A DNA stretch of 53,361 nucleotides from Saccharopolyspora aridisoli (GCF_004348445.1 NZ_SMKV01000037.1:1-53361), one strand, 5' to 3'; positions 24,920-34,912 are shown, counted from the stretch's first letter. Notes: a model not told the origin generated them from the letters alone. Numbers and translations are program-made.

Positions 24920-26446
24920 ATGGAATCGCTGAACCTGCTGCTCGACGGTTTCGCCACCGCGCTGACCCCGATGAACCTGGTGTGGGCGGCGCTCGGCGTG
25001 CTGCTGGGCACCGCGATCGGCGTCCTGCCAGGAATCGGACCGGCGATGGCGGTGGCGCTGCTGCTGCCCGTCACCTACGCGTTGGAGCCGACGAGCGCCT
25101 TCATCATGTTCGCCGGCATCTACTTCGGCGGCATGTTCGGCGGGTCGACGACCTCGATCCTGCTGAACACGCCGGGTGAGAGCTTCTCGGTGATCGCGGC
25201 GCTGGAAGGGAACCCGATGGCCCGCAAGGGTCGTGGCGCGCAGGCGCTCGCGACCGCGGCCGTCGGGCACTTCATCGGCGCGATCGTCGGTCTGACCCTG
25301 CTGGTGCTGCTCGCGCCGACCGTGGCCTCGCTGGCGGTGGACATCGGTGCGCCGGACTACCTGGCGATCACCGTGCTGGCGTTCATCGCGATCACCTCGG
25401 TGCTGGGCAAGTCCCGGATCCGCGGCTTCGCCTCGCTGCTGATCGGTTTGACGATCGGGATCATCGGTCTGGACGAGATGACCGGTCAGCAGCGGCTGAC
25501 CTTCGGCCTGCTGCACCTGTCCGACGGCATCGACGTCATCATCGTCGCGGTGGGCCTGTTCGCCATCGGTGAGTCGTTGTGGGTCGCCGCGCACCTGCGT
25601 CGCAGCAACGCCGCGCCGATCCCGGTCGGCCGCGCCCTGCTGTCCGGCGCGGACGTGCGACGCACGTGGAAGCCGTGGCTGCGCGGCCCGTTCATCGGGT
25701 TCCCGTTCGGGGCGATCCCAGCTGGTGGCGCGGAGATCCCGACGTTCCTGTCCTATGTGGCCGAACGTCGGCTGTCCAAGCACCGCGAGGAGTTCGGCAA
25801 GGGCGCGATCGAGGGCGTGGCCGGCCCGGAGGCAGCGGCGAGCGCGTCCGCGGCGGGGACCATGGTCTCGATGCTGACGTTGGGCCTGCCCACCACGGCG
25901 GTGGCCGCGGTGATGCTGGCGGCCTTCCAGCAGTACGGCATCCAGCCCGGTCCGCTGCTGTTCGCCCGTGAGCCCGAGCTCGTCTGGGCGCTGATCGCGA
26001 GCATGTTCATCGGCTCGGTGCTGCTGCTGGTGCTCAACCTGCCGCTGGCGCCGGTCTGGGCGAAGCTGCTGCAGATCCCGCGGCCGCACCTGTACGCGGG
26101 CATCCTGTTCTTCGCCAGCGTCGGTGCGTACGCGGTCGGCGGTGAGCCTATGGACCTGCTGCTGCTGTTCGTGATCGGCTTGATCGGTTTCGCCATGCGC
26201 CGCTACGGCCTGCCGGTCCTGCCCGCGATCATCGCGGTGATCCTGGGACCGACGTCGGAGCAGCAGATGCGCCGGGCGCTGCAGATCAGCGACGGGAGCC
26301 TCAGCGGCCTGGTCAACACGTCGTTCTCGATCACGGTCTACTGCATCGTCGCGGTGATCCTCGTCTGGCCCTTGCTGGCTCGTCTGCTGCCCAAGCGCGA
26401 GGCGAACCGCCAGGAACCCCACGAGGGGAAGAAGGTGGACGTCTAA
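24920..26446 (+). CDS. tctA: TctA-type large membrane subunit (cassette 1)
   Basis: A 508-residue permease with about 12 membrane helices. TctA hallmarks are present: [64 protein letters not shown], and [15 protein letters not shown]. With TctB and TctC it imports a carboxylate using a cation gradient. ATG at 24920 follows tctB closely. This complete copy is the reference for recognising the frameshift in the second tctA at 32033. The operon ends at the hairpin at 26471. Confidence 0.9.
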   Translation: MESLNLLLDGFATALTPMNLVWAALGVLLGTAIGVLPGIGPAMAVALLLPVTYALEPTSAFIMFAGIYFGGMFGGSTTSILLNTPGESFSVIAALEGNPMARKGRGAQALATAAVGHFIGAIVGLTLLVLLAPTVASLAVDIGAPDYLAITVLAFIAITSVLGKSRIRGFASLLIGLTIGIIGLDEMTGQQRLTFGLLHLSDGIDVIIVAVGLFAIGESLWVAAHLRRSNAAPIPVGRALLSGADVRRTWKPWLRGPFIGFPFGAIPAGGAEIPTFLSYVAERRLSKHREEFGKGAIEGVAGPEAAASASAAGTMVSMLTLGLPTTAVAAVMLAAFQQYGIQPGPLLFAREPELVWALIASMFIGSVLLLVLNLPLAPVWAKLLQIPRPHLYAGILFFASVGAYAVGGEPMDLLLLFVIGLIGFAMRRYGLPVLPAIIAVILGPTSEQQMRRALQISDGSLSGLVNTSFSITVYCIVAVILVWPLLARLLPKREANRQEPHEGKKVDV

Positions 26447-26470
26447 CCCCCGAAGACGCCACCTCCTGAA

Positions 26471-26506
26471 GTGGCCCGGTCGAACGCAACCGTTCGACCG
26501 GGCCAC
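26471..26506 (+). terminator. Strong hairpin terminator of tctCBA-1
   Basis: A perfect 16-bp stem (GTGGCCCGGTCGAACG and complement) with loop CAAC, starting 25 bp after the tctA stop. Confidence 0.85.
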
Positions 26507-26683
26507 TGCGTGATTGGCTGCTGCAAAGCGGTATCGAGCGCTCCGATCAGCGGCGCGGGCACGCGGCCGACCCTGGTTCGCCTGCGGGACCTCGGAAGGA
26601 TCACAATCCGCCGCAGCGGAACTCGTCCGCTGTCCGGCCTGTGCGCGGGGCACGGGCATCGGTGCGCCTTTGCGCGGAGTTAC

Positions 26684-26696
26684 TACACTGTGCGAG
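26684..26696 (+). promoter_or_regulatory. -10 element of a probably leaderless MerR-family gene
   Basis: TACACT at 26684-26689 places the transcription start at about 26696-26697, on the GTG start codon itself. The -35 is weak. Leaderless mRNAs are common in actinobacteria. Confidence 0.4.
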
Positions 26697-27458
26697 GTGG
26701 TGGACTATCGGATCGACGACCTCGCCCGGGCTGCGGGAACGACGGTGCGCAACGTGCGCGTCTACCAGGACCGCGAGCTCTTGCCGCCGCCACGCAAGGA
26801 GGGGCGCACGGCGATCTACTCCGATGCGCACCTGACACGGCTCAAGCTGATCATCAGCATGCTGGAGCGCGGGTACGCGTTCGCCCAGATCAAGGAGATG
26901 CTCGGCGCCTGGGAATCCGGCCGCAGTCTCGGCGAGGTGCTGGGTCTGGAGGAGGCCGTCGCCGACCGCACCTGGGCGATGGAGGAACCGCGTTCGGTGA
27001 CGCTGGGGGAGCTGCGCGAGAAGTTCGGCTCGCGGATCACCCCGAGCGCGATCAAGCGCGTCATCGCCCTGGGAATCCTGGAACGGCGCGGACGCGGGTT
27101 CGTCACCACGAGTCCGCTGCTCTACGACGCGGCCGCGGAGATGGTGGCCCTCGGCATTCCGCTCGATGAAACGCTGACGATCGCCGAGAACATGCTGAAT
27201 AAGGTCGACGGGCTCGGCGACGACCTCGCCGACCTGGTCCGCAGGCACGTCGTGACGCGCGTGACGACCGTGGAGGAGGCGACGCCCTTCTACAGCGACG
27301 TCATCGACCGGCTTCGGCCGTTGGTGTTCAACGCGCTGCAGGCGGCGGCGATCCGTTCCGCTGAACGGCTGATCCCCGCCGTCGTCGGCGAGCGCATGGC
27401 CGATGTCATGGCCCAGGGCAGCGTCCCTGAGGGCAGCCGGGAGGCGGCGAAGAGCTGA
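26697..27458 (+). CDS. MerR-family transcriptional regulator
   Basis: A 253-residue regulator. The MerR winged helix-turn-helix occupies residues 1-70 (YRIDDLARAAGTTVRNVRVYQDRELLPPPRKEGRT, then YSDAHLTRLKLIISMLERGYAF). A long C-terminal effector region follows, with a second winged-helix-like stretch (VTLGELREKFGSRITPSAIKRVIALGIL). There are no cysteines for metal binding, so an organic ligand or protein partner is likely. GTG at 26697 (or 26700) is chosen because homology starts there; an upstream extension would lie in non-coding sequence. It sits alone between tctCBA-1 and a DUF397 gene, so its targets are unknown. Confidence 0.83.
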   Translation: MVDYRIDDLARAAGTTVRNVRVYQDRELLPPPRKEGRTAIYSDAHLTRLKLIISMLERGYAFAQIKEMLGAWESGRSLGEVLGLEEAVADRTWAMEEPRSVTLGELREKFGSRITPSAIKRVIALGILERRGRGFVTTSPLLYDAAAEMVALGIPLDETLTIAENMLNKVDGLGDDLADLVRRHVVTRVTTVEEATPFYSDVIDRLRPLVFNALQAAAIRSAERLIPAVVGERMADVMAQGSVPEGSREAAKS

Positions 27459-27685
27459 TCGGCCCGAACGCTGGTCGCACTCCCCGTTTTCCGCTCCGGT
27501 GTGGACGTGTCCTGCGTCACGAGATCGGTTCAGCTCGCGGCCCGGAAGGCCCGCGACGTCGTTCGGCCACGAGGAAGTGGGGAGCTGCCGGAACCCGACG
27601 TCTACCCTTCTTGGACTGGTGATCGGTCCGTGTGAGACAACGGATTTTGGTCGCGATACTCTGATGAGCTGGAAGGCGCGAGAAC

Positions 27686-27880
27686 ATGACAGCGAACCCG
27701 GCCGGTTGGCGAGCTTCGTCGCGGTCTCAGAACGTGAGTTCCCGCGTCGAGGTCGGTACTTCGAGATTCGGTGTTGCAGTGCGGAATTCGGCGCACCGCC
27801 AGGACGACCCCCTCACCGCTTCGGTCCAGCAGTGGAGATCGTTCGTGACGGCGGTCAAGGCCGGGCGTTTCGACCGGTGA
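27686..27880 (+). CDS. DUF397-domain small protein
   Basis: A 64-residue protein with the DUF397 pattern: GWRASSRSQN...RVEV near the N-terminus, FGVAVRNSAH in the middle, and QQWRSFVTAVKAGRFDR at the end. DUF397 proteins are found almost only in actinobacteria and usually sit beside an XRE-type regulator, with which they are thought to act as a switch or toxin-antitoxin-like pair. Here no XRE gene adjoins, so it is an orphan. A -10-like GATACT lies about 30 bp upstream. The gene ends just before a strong terminator. Confidence 0.75.
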   Translation: MTANPAGWRASSRSQNVSSRVEVGTSRFGVAVRNSAHRQDDPLTASVQQWRSFVTAVKAGRFDR

Positions 27881-27884
27881 CGTG

Positions 27885-27922
27885 CGTAGGTGCCCTCCGA
27901 AGCGATTCGGAGGGCACCTACG
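27885..27922. terminator. Bidirectional terminator between the DUF397 gene and tex
   Basis: A perfect 17-bp stem (CGTAGGTGCCCTCCGAA and complement) with loop GCGA, between convergent genes. It is among the strongest hairpins in the window. Confidence 0.88.
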
Positions 27923-27933
27923 AGCCTTCGGCT

Positions 27934-30339
27934 TCAGTTCTTGCCGAAACCCGCCTTGCGCAGGGCATCTGCCATCGCGCCGCTGGGGGCGTCGTTGCGC
28001 TGACGGCCTCCGCCACCGCGGTTCTGCTTGCTGCCGCCGTTGCGGTTGCCACCGCCACCGCCGCGGTTGCCGCCTCCACCGTTCCCGCCGCCGTTGCGCG
28101 GGGCGTTGCCCCGGCCGCCGCCGTTGCGCGCGCCCTGCTCGGCGCGCTCGGGCTTGCCGCCCTTGCCCGGCTCGTCGTCGAGCCGCAGCGTCAGCGAGAT
28201 CCGCTTGCGCGGGATGTCGACGTCGAGGACCTTCACGCGGACGATGTCCCCGGACTTGACCACGTCGTGCGGGTCGTTGACGAAGTTCTTCGACATCGCC
28301 GAGACGTGCACCAGACCGTCCTGGTGCACACCCACGTCCACGAACGCGCCGAAGGCGGCGACGTTGGTGACCACGCCCTCCAACGTCATGCCCTGCTGGA
28401 GGTCGGCGATCTTCTCCACGCCCTCGGCGAACGTCGCGGTCTTGAACTCCGGACGCGGGTCGCGGCCCGGTTTGTCGAGCTCGGAGAGGATGTCGCTCAC
28501 CGTGGGAAGACCGAACTGCTCGTCCACGAAGTCCTGCGGGCTCAGCTGCCTGAGCAGCTCCGCGTTGCCGATCAGCGCGTCGATCTCGCTCTGGGTGCGC
28601 TCCAGGATCCGGTGCACCACCGGGTACGCCTCGGGGTGCACCGCGGAGGAGTCCAGCGGGTCGTCGCCGTCGGGGATCCGCAGGAAGCCGGCGCACTGCT
28701 CGAACGCCTTCGGCCCCAGCCGGGCCACGTCCTTGAGCGCTTTGCGGTTGCGGAACGGGCCGTTGCCGTCGCGGTGGCCGACGATGTTCTCCGCGAGGGT
28801 CTCGCTGATGCCGGAAACGCGGGTGAGCAGCGGCGCCGACGCGGTGTTGACGTCGACGCCGACGGCGTTCACGCAGTCCTCGACCACCGCGTCCAGCGAG
28901 CGCGACAGCTTCGATTCCGAGACGTCGTGCTGGTACTGGCCGACGCCGATCGACTTCGGGTCGATCTTGACCAGCTCGGCCAGCGGGTCCTGCAACCGGC
29001 GGGCGATCGAGACCGCGCCGCGCAGCGACACGTCCATGTCGGGCAGCTCCCGCGAGGCGTAGGCGGAGGCCGAGTAGACCGACGCGCCTGCCTCGGAGAC
29101 CGAGACCTTGCTCAGCCCCAGTTCGGGGTGCTTGGCGATCAGCTCACCGGCCAGCTTGTCGGTCTCGCGCGATGCGGTGCCGTTGCCGATGGCGATCAGG
29201 TCGACGTCGTGCTGCTGGGCGAGGGCGGCCAGCTTGGCCAGGGCCTGGTCCCACTGCCGCTGCGGCTGGTGCGGGAAGATCGTGTCGGTGGCCACGACCT
29301 TGCCGGTGCCGTCGACGATCGCGACCTTGACTCCGGTGCGGTAGCCCGGGTCCAGACCCATCGTGGCGCGGGAACCGGCGGGGGCGGCCAGCAGCAGGTC
29401 GCGCAAGTTCGCCGCGAACACCCGCACGGCCTCGTCCTCGGCGTGCTGGCGCAGCCGCAGCCGCAGGTCCACGCTCAGCCGGGTCAGGATCCGGGTGCGC
29501 CAGGCCCAGCGGACCACGTCGGAGAGCCACTTGTCGGCCGGGCGGCCCTGCGCGGAGATGTCGAACCGCTGGGCGATCCGCAGCTCGTAGGAGGTCGGGC
29601 CCTCGACCGGCGTGCCGTCGTCGGGCTCCAGCGAGAGCTCCAGCGCGTCCTCGTTCTCGCCGCGGAACAGCGCCAGGATGCGGTGCGAGGGCAGCGCGGT
29701 GAAGGGCTCGTCGAAGTCGAAGTAGTCGGCGAACTTCGCGCCGTCCTCTTCCTTGCCCTCGCGGACCTTGGAGACGATCCGACCGCGCGTCCACACCTGT
29801 TCGCGCAGCTCCCCGATCAGGTCGGCGTCCTCGGAGAAGCGCTCCACGAGGATCGAGCGGGCGCCGTCCAGCGCGGCCTGGGTGTCGGCGACGCCCTTGT
29901 CGGCGTCCACGAAGCCCTCGGCGGTGGCCTGCGGATCGTTGCTCGGATCCGCCAGCAGCTGGTCGGCCAGGGGTTCCAGGCCCGCCTCGATGGCGATCTG
30001 GGCCTTGGTGCGCCGCTTGGGCTTGTAGGGGAGGTAGATGTCCTCCAGCCGCGCCTTGGATTCGGCGGCGTTGATCTGGGTTTCGAGCTCGTCGCTGAGC
30101 TTGCCCTGCGAACGGATCGACTCCAGCACCGTGGCGCGCCGCTCTTCGAGCTCGCGCAGGTAGCGCAGCCGCTCTTCGAGCGTGCGCAGCTGGGCGTCGT
30201 CCAGCGCCCCGGTCACTTCCTTCCGGTAGCGCGCGATGAAGGGCACGGTCGACCCGCCGTCGAGCAACTCGACAGCAGAGGCCACCTGGCCTTCGCGGAC
30301 CCCGAGCTCCTCGGCGATCTTCTGATGAACAGTCGTCAC
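27934..30339 (-). CDS. tex: Tex-family RNA-binding transcription accessory protein
   Basis: An 801-residue Tex/Spt6-like protein. In order: a helical Tex N-domain ([34 protein letters not shown]), a YqgF-like RNase H fold ([19 protein letters not shown]), helix-hairpin-helix motifs ([22 protein letters not shown]), and an S1 domain ([28 protein letters not shown]). After S1 comes a tail of about 80 residues extremely rich in Gly, Asn and Arg, ending [11 protein letters not shown]. Tex binds nucleic acid and RNA polymerase. GTG at 30339 is preceded by AGGAAA; upstream in-frame codons are spurious. Confidence 0.93.
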   Translation of the reverse strand: MTTVHQKIAEELGVREGQVASAVELLDGGSTVPFIARYRKEVTGALDDAQLRTLEERLRYLRELEERRATVLESIRSQGKLSDELETQINAAESKARLEDIYLPYKPKRRTKAQIAIEAGLEPLADQLLADPSNDPQATAEGFVDADKGVADTQAALDGARSILVERFSEDADLIGELREQVWTRGRIVSKVREGKEEDGAKFADYFDFDEPFTALPSHRILALFRGENEDALELSLEPDDGTPVEGPTSYELRIAQRFDISAQGRPADKWLSDVVRWAWRTRILTRLSVDLRLRLRQHAEDEAVRVFAANLRDLLLAAPAGSRATMGLDPGYRTGVKVAIVDGTGKVVATDTIFPHQPQRQWDQALAKLAALAQQHDVDLIAIGNGTASRETDKLAGELIAKHPELGLSKVSVSEAGASVYSASAYASRELPDMDVSLRGAVSIARRLQDPLAELVKIDPKSIGVGQYQHDVSESKLSRSLDAVVEDCVNAVGVDVNTASAPLLTRVSGISETLAENIVGHRDGNGPFRNRKALKDVARLGPKAFEQCAGFLRIPDGDDPLDSSAVHPEAYPVVHRILERTQSEIDALIGNAELLRQLSPQDFVDEQFGLPTVSDILSELDKPGRDPRPEFKTATFAEGVEKIADLQQGMTLEGVVTNVAAFGAFVDVGVHQDGLVHVSAMSKNFVNDPHDVVKSGDIVRVKVLDVDIPRKRISLTLRLDDEPGKGGKPERAEQGARNGGGRGNAPRNGGGNGGGGNRGGGGGNRNGGSKQNRGGGGRQRNDAPSGAMADALRKAGFGKN

Positions 30340-30499
30340 GTTTCCTGGTTCCGCCTTCTCTGCGATCTTCGCCAGATCCGATCGAGCATTGTGCCCGAAG
30401 GGACACCAGCGCAACCGTGCCACTCGACCCGGCGTGTCGGGTCGGGCGGGGGGCTTTCGGAGATCCGTTGTGACGTACCGATTCGAGATCTTGTGACCC

Positions 30500-30530
30500 T
30501 TGTCTCAGGCGAGTGCGGGTCTGTATACAG
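30500..30530 (+). promoter_or_regulatory. Promoter with GntR-like operator before tctCBA-2
   Basis: TTGTCT (30500-30505), an 18-nt spacer and TATACA (30524-30529) form a good vegetative promoter. The -10 lies inside the perfect palindrome CTGTATACAG (30521-30530), which resembles GntR-family operators (core GTATAC). A bound regulator would occlude the -10. No GntR gene is in the window. Confidence 0.55.
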
Positions 30531-30567
30531 TTGTGGACAGTCCGCTCGGCGTTGAACGAGGCGAACA

Positions 30568-31566
30568 ATGCGGCACTCTCCGACGAAGGTGATCCCGTGG
30601 GTGGTGGCGGTGCTGCTCACCGGAGCGGTGATCGTTGCCGCACCAGCCGAGCAGCGGCACGGCAGCCCCGTGGCGCAGGTGCTCGGCGACCGGCAGTTGC
30701 GGTTGATGGCACCGGCCGCGCCCGGCGGCGGCTGGGACCAGACAGCGCGCGAGATGCAGAGCTCGTTGCAGGACAGCGTCGGTCGCACCGAGGTCTACAA
30801 CGTCACCGGCGCGGGCGGGACGATCGGGCTCAGCCAGTTCGTCCGCTTCCAGGGTGATCCGGCACAGCTGCTGGTGACCGGGCTGATCATGGTCGGCGCC
30901 GTCAAGGCCAACGACTCACCGGTCTCGCTCGACGACACCACCCCGCTGGTCAGGCTGACCACCGACGCCGAAGTCATCGCCGTGCCGAAGGACTCGCCGA
31001 TCCAGTCGCTGTCGGACCTCACCACGCGGATGCGGGGGGACCTGCGCGCGGTGTCCATCGCGGGCGGATCGGCCGGGGGAGCCGAGCACATCCTCGCCGG
31101 CCTGATCGCCCAGGCCGTCGGTGCCGATCCGGGGCAGCTGTCCTACGTCGCGCACTCCGGTGGCGGTGAGCTGCTCAGCACCGCGCTGTCCGGGCGGGCC
31201 ACCGTCGCGATCTCAGGCGTCTCCGAGCTCGAACCGCAGATCACCTCCGGGCAGATGCGGGCGCTGGCGGTCTCCAGCGCGCAGCGGGCGCCGACGCTGC
31301 CCGACGTGCCGACGCTCGAGGAGCGCGGCCTGGACGTGGAGCTGGACAACTGGCGCGGGGTCGTCGCGCCGAAGGGCATTTCCGCTGATCAAGAACGGGC
31401 TTTGGAGCAGGCGCTGCTCGAGATGACCCGGTCGCCGAAGTGGCGCGAGGCGCTCGCCGAAGAGGGCTGGGGCGACGCGACCCTCGGCGGCCCGGAGTTC
31501 GAGACCTTCCTCCGCGCCGAGCAGGACCGGGTGTCCGACGTGCTCGGCAAGATCGGGTTGGGGTGA
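30568..31566 (+). CDS. tctC: TctC-type solute-binding protein (cassette 2)
   Basis: A 332-residue exported TTT binding protein. The signal-like N-terminus [18 protein letters not shown] precedes core loops [26 protein letters not shown] and NWRGVVAP. It is a clear paralogue of the protein at 23391 but diverged in the ligand loops (GGGW against GGGY), which suggests a different carboxylate. ATG start 38 bp after the palindromic promoter. Its stop overlaps the tctB ATG (TGATG). Divergent from tex. Confidence 0.87.
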   Translation: MRHSPTKVIPWVVAVLLTGAVIVAAPAEQRHGSPVAQVLGDRQLRLMAPAAPGGGWDQTAREMQSSLQDSVGRTEVYNVTGAGGTIGLSQFVRFQGDPAQLLVTGLIMVGAVKANDSPVSLDDTTPLVRLTTDAEVIAVPKDSPIQSLSDLTTRMRGDLRAVSIAGGSAGGAEHILAGLIAQAVGADPGQLSYVAHSGGGELLSTALSGRATVAISGVSELEPQITSGQMRALAVSSAQRAPTLPDVPTLEERGLDVELDNWRGVVAPKGISADQERALEQALLEMTRSPKWREALAEEGWGDATLGGPEFETFLRAEQDRVSDVLGKIGLG

Positions 31567-32033
31567 TGGCCGTGCAGGACCGTCGAAACGTGCTCGCCAC
31601 CGGCCTGTTCGGGGCGCTGATGCTGCTGGGCGCGGTGGTGATCATCGTCGACGCGACGCGGCTGCCGGACCAGAATTCGGCGATGGGACCGGCCGTGATG
31701 CCGGCGCTGGTCGCGGTGCTGCTCGGTGCGGTCGGCATCGGCCTGCTGGTGCAGGCCAAGATCCGGTTACCCGGAGCCGCGCACGCGCAGCTCCCCGGCG
31801 CCTGGTGGCGGGTGGTCGCGCTGGTCGTGGTGCTGCTCGCCTTCGCGGTGCTGCTGCCGCTGGCCGGTTACGTGCTCACCGGGACGGGGCTGTTCGTCGG
31901 CGCCGCGCTGCTGCTCGGTGCGCCGCGCCGCTGGGTGCTGCTCGCCTACGGGTGGGCGTTGGCCGCGGGCGTGTTCTTCGTCTTCGACCGGCTCATCGGG
32001 TTGAGCCTGCCCAGCGGACCTTGGGGCTTCTAG
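31566..32033 (+). CDS. tctB: TctB-type small membrane subunit (cassette 2)
   Basis: A 155-residue four-helix membrane protein ([61 protein letters not shown]; a final helix ending [10 protein letters not shown]). The ending matches the TctB C-terminal signature. ATG at 31566 overlaps the tctC stop, and its TAG overlaps the GTG of tctA by one base (TAGTG). Confidence 0.83.
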   Translation: MAVQDRRNVLATGLFGALMLLGAVVIIVDATRLPDQNSAMGPAVMPALVAVLLGAVGIGLLVQAKIRLPGAAHAQLPGAWWRVVALVVVLLAFAVLLPLAGYVLTGTGLFVGAALLLGAPRRWVLLAYGWALAAGVFFVFDRLIGLSLPSGPWGF

Positions 32034-33528
32034 TGGAACAGATCGGACTGCTACTCGACGGATTCGCCAACGCCCTCACGCCGGGGCACCTGCTCTGGGC
32101 GCTGGTGGGCGTGACCATCGGCACGGCCGTGGGAGTGCTGCCCGGCATCGGTCCGGCGCTGACCGTGGCGCTGCTGCTGCCGATCACCTTCCGGCTGGAG
32201 GCCTCCAGCGCGCTGATCCTGTTCGCCGGGATCTACTACGGCGGGATGTACGGCGGGTCGACGACCTCGATCCTGCTCAACACCCCCGGCGAGAGCGCCT
32301 CGATGGTCTCCGCGCTGGAGGGCAACAAGATGGCGCGCGCCGGACGTGCCGCCTCCGCGCTGGCCACCGCCGCGCTCGGCAGCTTCGTGGCCGGGACCAT
32401 CGGCACGCTCGGGCTGACGTTCCTGGCGCCCGTGGTCGCCGGGTTCGCCACCAGCTTCGGCCCGCCGGAGTACGTGGCGCTGATGGCGGTGGCGTTCGTG
32501 ACCGTCAGCGCGCTGCTCGGCCCCGACCTGCTCAAGGGGGTCGCGAGCCTGCTGGTCGGCGTGGCGGTCGGTCTGGTGGGCATCGACTCGCAGACAGGGC
32601 AGCCCCGGCTGACGTTCGGCGTGGACTCGCTGCTGGACGGCATCGACGTCGTCATCGTGGTAATCGCGCTTTTCGCGCTCAGCGAGTCCTTCGGGCACCT
32701 GCTCAGCGGGACCGGGTCCTCGACCGTGCAGCCGCTGCGCGACCGCGTCGTGCTGTCGCGCTCCGACCTGCGGCGGTCCTGGCCGGCGTGGCTGCGCGGG
32801 ACGGCGCTGGGCTTCCCGATCGGCAGCCTTCCTGCCGGCGGAGCGGAGGTGCCGACCTTCCTGAGCTACAGCGTGGAGAAGCGGCTGACCAAGCACCCGG
32901 AGGAGTTCGGGCACGGCGCGATCGAGGGGGTGGCGGGGCCGGAGGCGGCCAACAACGCCGCCTCGGCGGGTGTGCTGGTGCCGCTGCTGACCATCGGGCT
33001 GCCGACCTCGGCGACCGCGGCGGTCATCCTCACCGCGTTCCAGTCCTACGGGCTGCAACCGGGGCCTGAGCTGTTCGAGGAGTCCGGACCGCTGGTGTGG
33101 ACGCTCATCGCCAGCCTCTACATCGGGAACCTGATGCTGCTGGTGCTCAACCTCCCGCTGGTGCGGATGTGGGCGAAGCTGCTGACGATCCCGGCTACGG
33201 CATTTACGCCGGGGTGCTGGTCTTCGCCGCGCTGGGCACCTACGCGGCCGGTGGCACGACGGTCGACCTGGTAGTTCTGTGCGCGCTGGGGCTGCTGGGG
33301 CTCCTGATGCGCCAGGCCGACATCCCGGTCGCTCCGGCGGTGGTCGGCCTGATCCTCGGGCCGATCGCCGAACAGCAGCTGCGCCGAGCGCTGACCATCT
33401 CGGAGGGTGACCTGTCGATCCTGGTCTCCGGCCCGATCGCCATCAGTCTTTGGGTCGTGGCTGTGCTGGCCCTGCTCGTCGCGCTCGGGGCTCCGCTGCG
33501 CCGCGCGGTCACGCGCCGTGCCCGGTGA
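32033..33528 (+). pseudogene. tctA: tctA (cassette 2) with a single-base frameshift
   Basis: A TctA-family permease that reads well from GTG 32033 ([55 protein letters not shown]) up to MWAKLLTIP. The frame then turns to nonsense and stops at 33274. The adjoining +1-offset frame resumes the family sequence at [20 protein letters not shown] and runs to 33528. Aligning with the intact paralogue (IP, four residues, YAG) shows exactly one base is missing at 33190-33194 (CCCGG, probably CCCGGG before). Restoring it gives 498 residues. It is either a sequencing error, a recent loss-of-function mutation or, less likely, programmed frameshifting. Confidence 0.82.
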
Positions 33529-33688
33529 CCGAGCGCCGGGACGAGCCGGGGGTTGGTTGCAGGGACGGGGTGGCGCTGTGGTTAGGATTCCGGCACGCCC
33601 TGGGGGGTGCCTGACAGTGCGTAAATGGCCATGTGGGCATTGATACCCGATGGAGTGAAACTAGGTAGTTGCCTAGGTATTAACCTCG

Positions 33689-34912
33689 ATGGCAGACCAC
33701 TCTCCGTCGCGGAGTGTGGGGTGCGTGAAACCCGAGACCCCCGACCACAGCAGATCCCCCGAAAGCAACGACCACGTCTCTACCCCGAAGCACGAGGCGA
33801 ACGAGCGCGGGTGGCAGGCCAAGGCGCTGGGAGCGGACAACGCTCTGCGCACGGCAGTGGATCGAGTGCGGCCAGCGGCGCACAGCGTCGGCCAGTGGCT
33901 CGCGCCGCTGCTCCAGCGCCTGATGCAGTGGCTCGCGCCGCTGCTCCAGCGCCTGATGCAGTGGCTGTCGCCGCTGCTCCAGCGCGTGCAGGACGCCCCC
34001 GCCGTGCGGCGCCTCCGGGAGAGGGTTGCGCCGCACGTCCCCGAATCCGTCAAGAAGGCTCCCCGACTCCGCTCCATGCAGGTGGGTGCCGGTATCGCCG
34101 CGGTCGGCGTCGTCGGCCTGATCATCGGCGGCGTCGCCGGTGGTAACGACGAGCACGACGTCGAAGAGGCCGCCGTGGCCGCTCCGATCGAGCAGCAGAA
34201 GGCCGACCCGCCGCAGACCCGCGCGGAGACCAAGTCCCAGGCCCAGGCCGAGGAGGCCAAGCAGGACGCACCGCTGGGCCCGCCGGTCGAAGGCATCGAC
34301 GTTTCCAACCACAACGGGAACATCGATTGGAAGAAGGTCGCCGCCGACAACAAGAAGTTCACCTTCGTGCTCGCCAGCGACGGCACCGACTTCTCCAACC
34401 CGAAGTACTCCGAGCAGTACCACGGTGCCAAGGACGCGGGCCTGATCGCGGGTGCTTACCACTTCGCGCGGCCTGACGACTCCGACGGAGCGACCCAGGC
34501 CAACCGCTTCCTTGACATCATGGACTACAAGAACGACGGCAAGACCCTGCCTCCGGTGCTCGACCTCGAGGTCGACCCCAACGGCGGCAGCTGCTACGGC
34601 ATGAGCGTCGACCAGATGCACCAGTGGACCAAGTCGTTCAACGACACGGTCAAGCAGCGCACCGGCAAGGACCCGATCGTCTACGCGAACCCGTCCTTCT
34701 GGAAGCAGTGCATGGGCAGCACCGACACGTTCAAGGACCACGACCTGTGGCTCGCCGCCTACGAGGTTGACAGCCCCACGGTGCCCAAGGGGTTCCAGGA
34801 CTGGGACTTCTGGCAGTACACCGACAAGGGCGAGGTCGCCGGAGTCGCAGGCAACACCGACATCAACCAGTACAAGGAAGGCTTCGAGCGCCTCAAGCAG
34901 CTCGCCAGCTGA
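33689..34912 (+). CDS. Membrane-anchored GH25 lysozyme
   Basis: A 407-residue GH25 muramidase with an unusual N-terminal half. Residues 1-129 are charged and cytoplasm-like, including an 11-residue repeat (WLAPLLQRLMQ twice, then WLSPLLQRVQD; 70-102). A single transmembrane helix spans about 131-151 (QVGAGIAAVGVVGLIIGGVAGG), preceded by KKAPRLR, giving N-in topology. A Glu/Gln/Pro/Ala linker follows, then GH25 from residue 200: GIDVSNHNG (Asp204) and VLDLEVDPNGG (Glu294) are the catalytic motifs. The enzyme should be tethered outside the membrane to cut peptidoglycan. ATG 33689 lacks a clear Shine-Dalgarno; GTG 33725, with GGAG upstream, is an alternative. A possible promoter (TTGATA 33640, TAGGTA 33662) precedes it. 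Confidence 0.85.
   Translation: MADHSPSRSVGCVKPETPDHSRSPESNDHVSTPKHEANERGWQAKALGADNALRTAVDRVRPAAHSVGQWLAPLLQRLMQWLAPLLQRLMQWLSPLLQRVQDAPAVRRLRERVAPHVPESVKKAPRLRSMQVGAGIAAVGVVGLIIGGVAGGNDEHDVEEAAVAAPIEQQKADPPQTRAETKSQAQAEEAKQDAPLGPPVEGIDVSNHNGNIDWKKVAADNKKFTFVLASDGTDFSNPKYSEQYHGAKDAGLIAGAYHFARPDDSDGATQANRFLDIMDYKNDGKTLPPVLDLEVDPNGGSCYGMSVDQMHQWTKSFNDTVKQRTGKDPIVYANPSFWKQCMGSTDTFKDHDLWLAAYEVDSPTVPKGFQDWDFWQYTDKGEVAGVAGNTDINQYKEGFERLKQLAS
33896..33994 (+). repeat. 33-bp tandem repeat inside the lysozyme gene
   Basis: Three in-frame 33-bp units start at 33896, 33929 and 33962. The first two are identical at every base; the third has drifted. They encode an 11-residue amphipathic helix repeat. 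Identity at the DNA level implies recent duplication and likely length variation between strains. Confidence 0.9.

Noticed and set aside
23963..26659. An 898-codon open frame antisense to tctC-tctB-tctA
   Set aside because: Very rich in Arg, Gln, His and Asp with no domain; it is the mirror of the three transporter genes.
27403..30555. A 1050-codon open frame on the plus strand across tex
   Set aside because: Antisense to clear Tex domains, and it would run through the DUF397 gene and the terminator at 27885.
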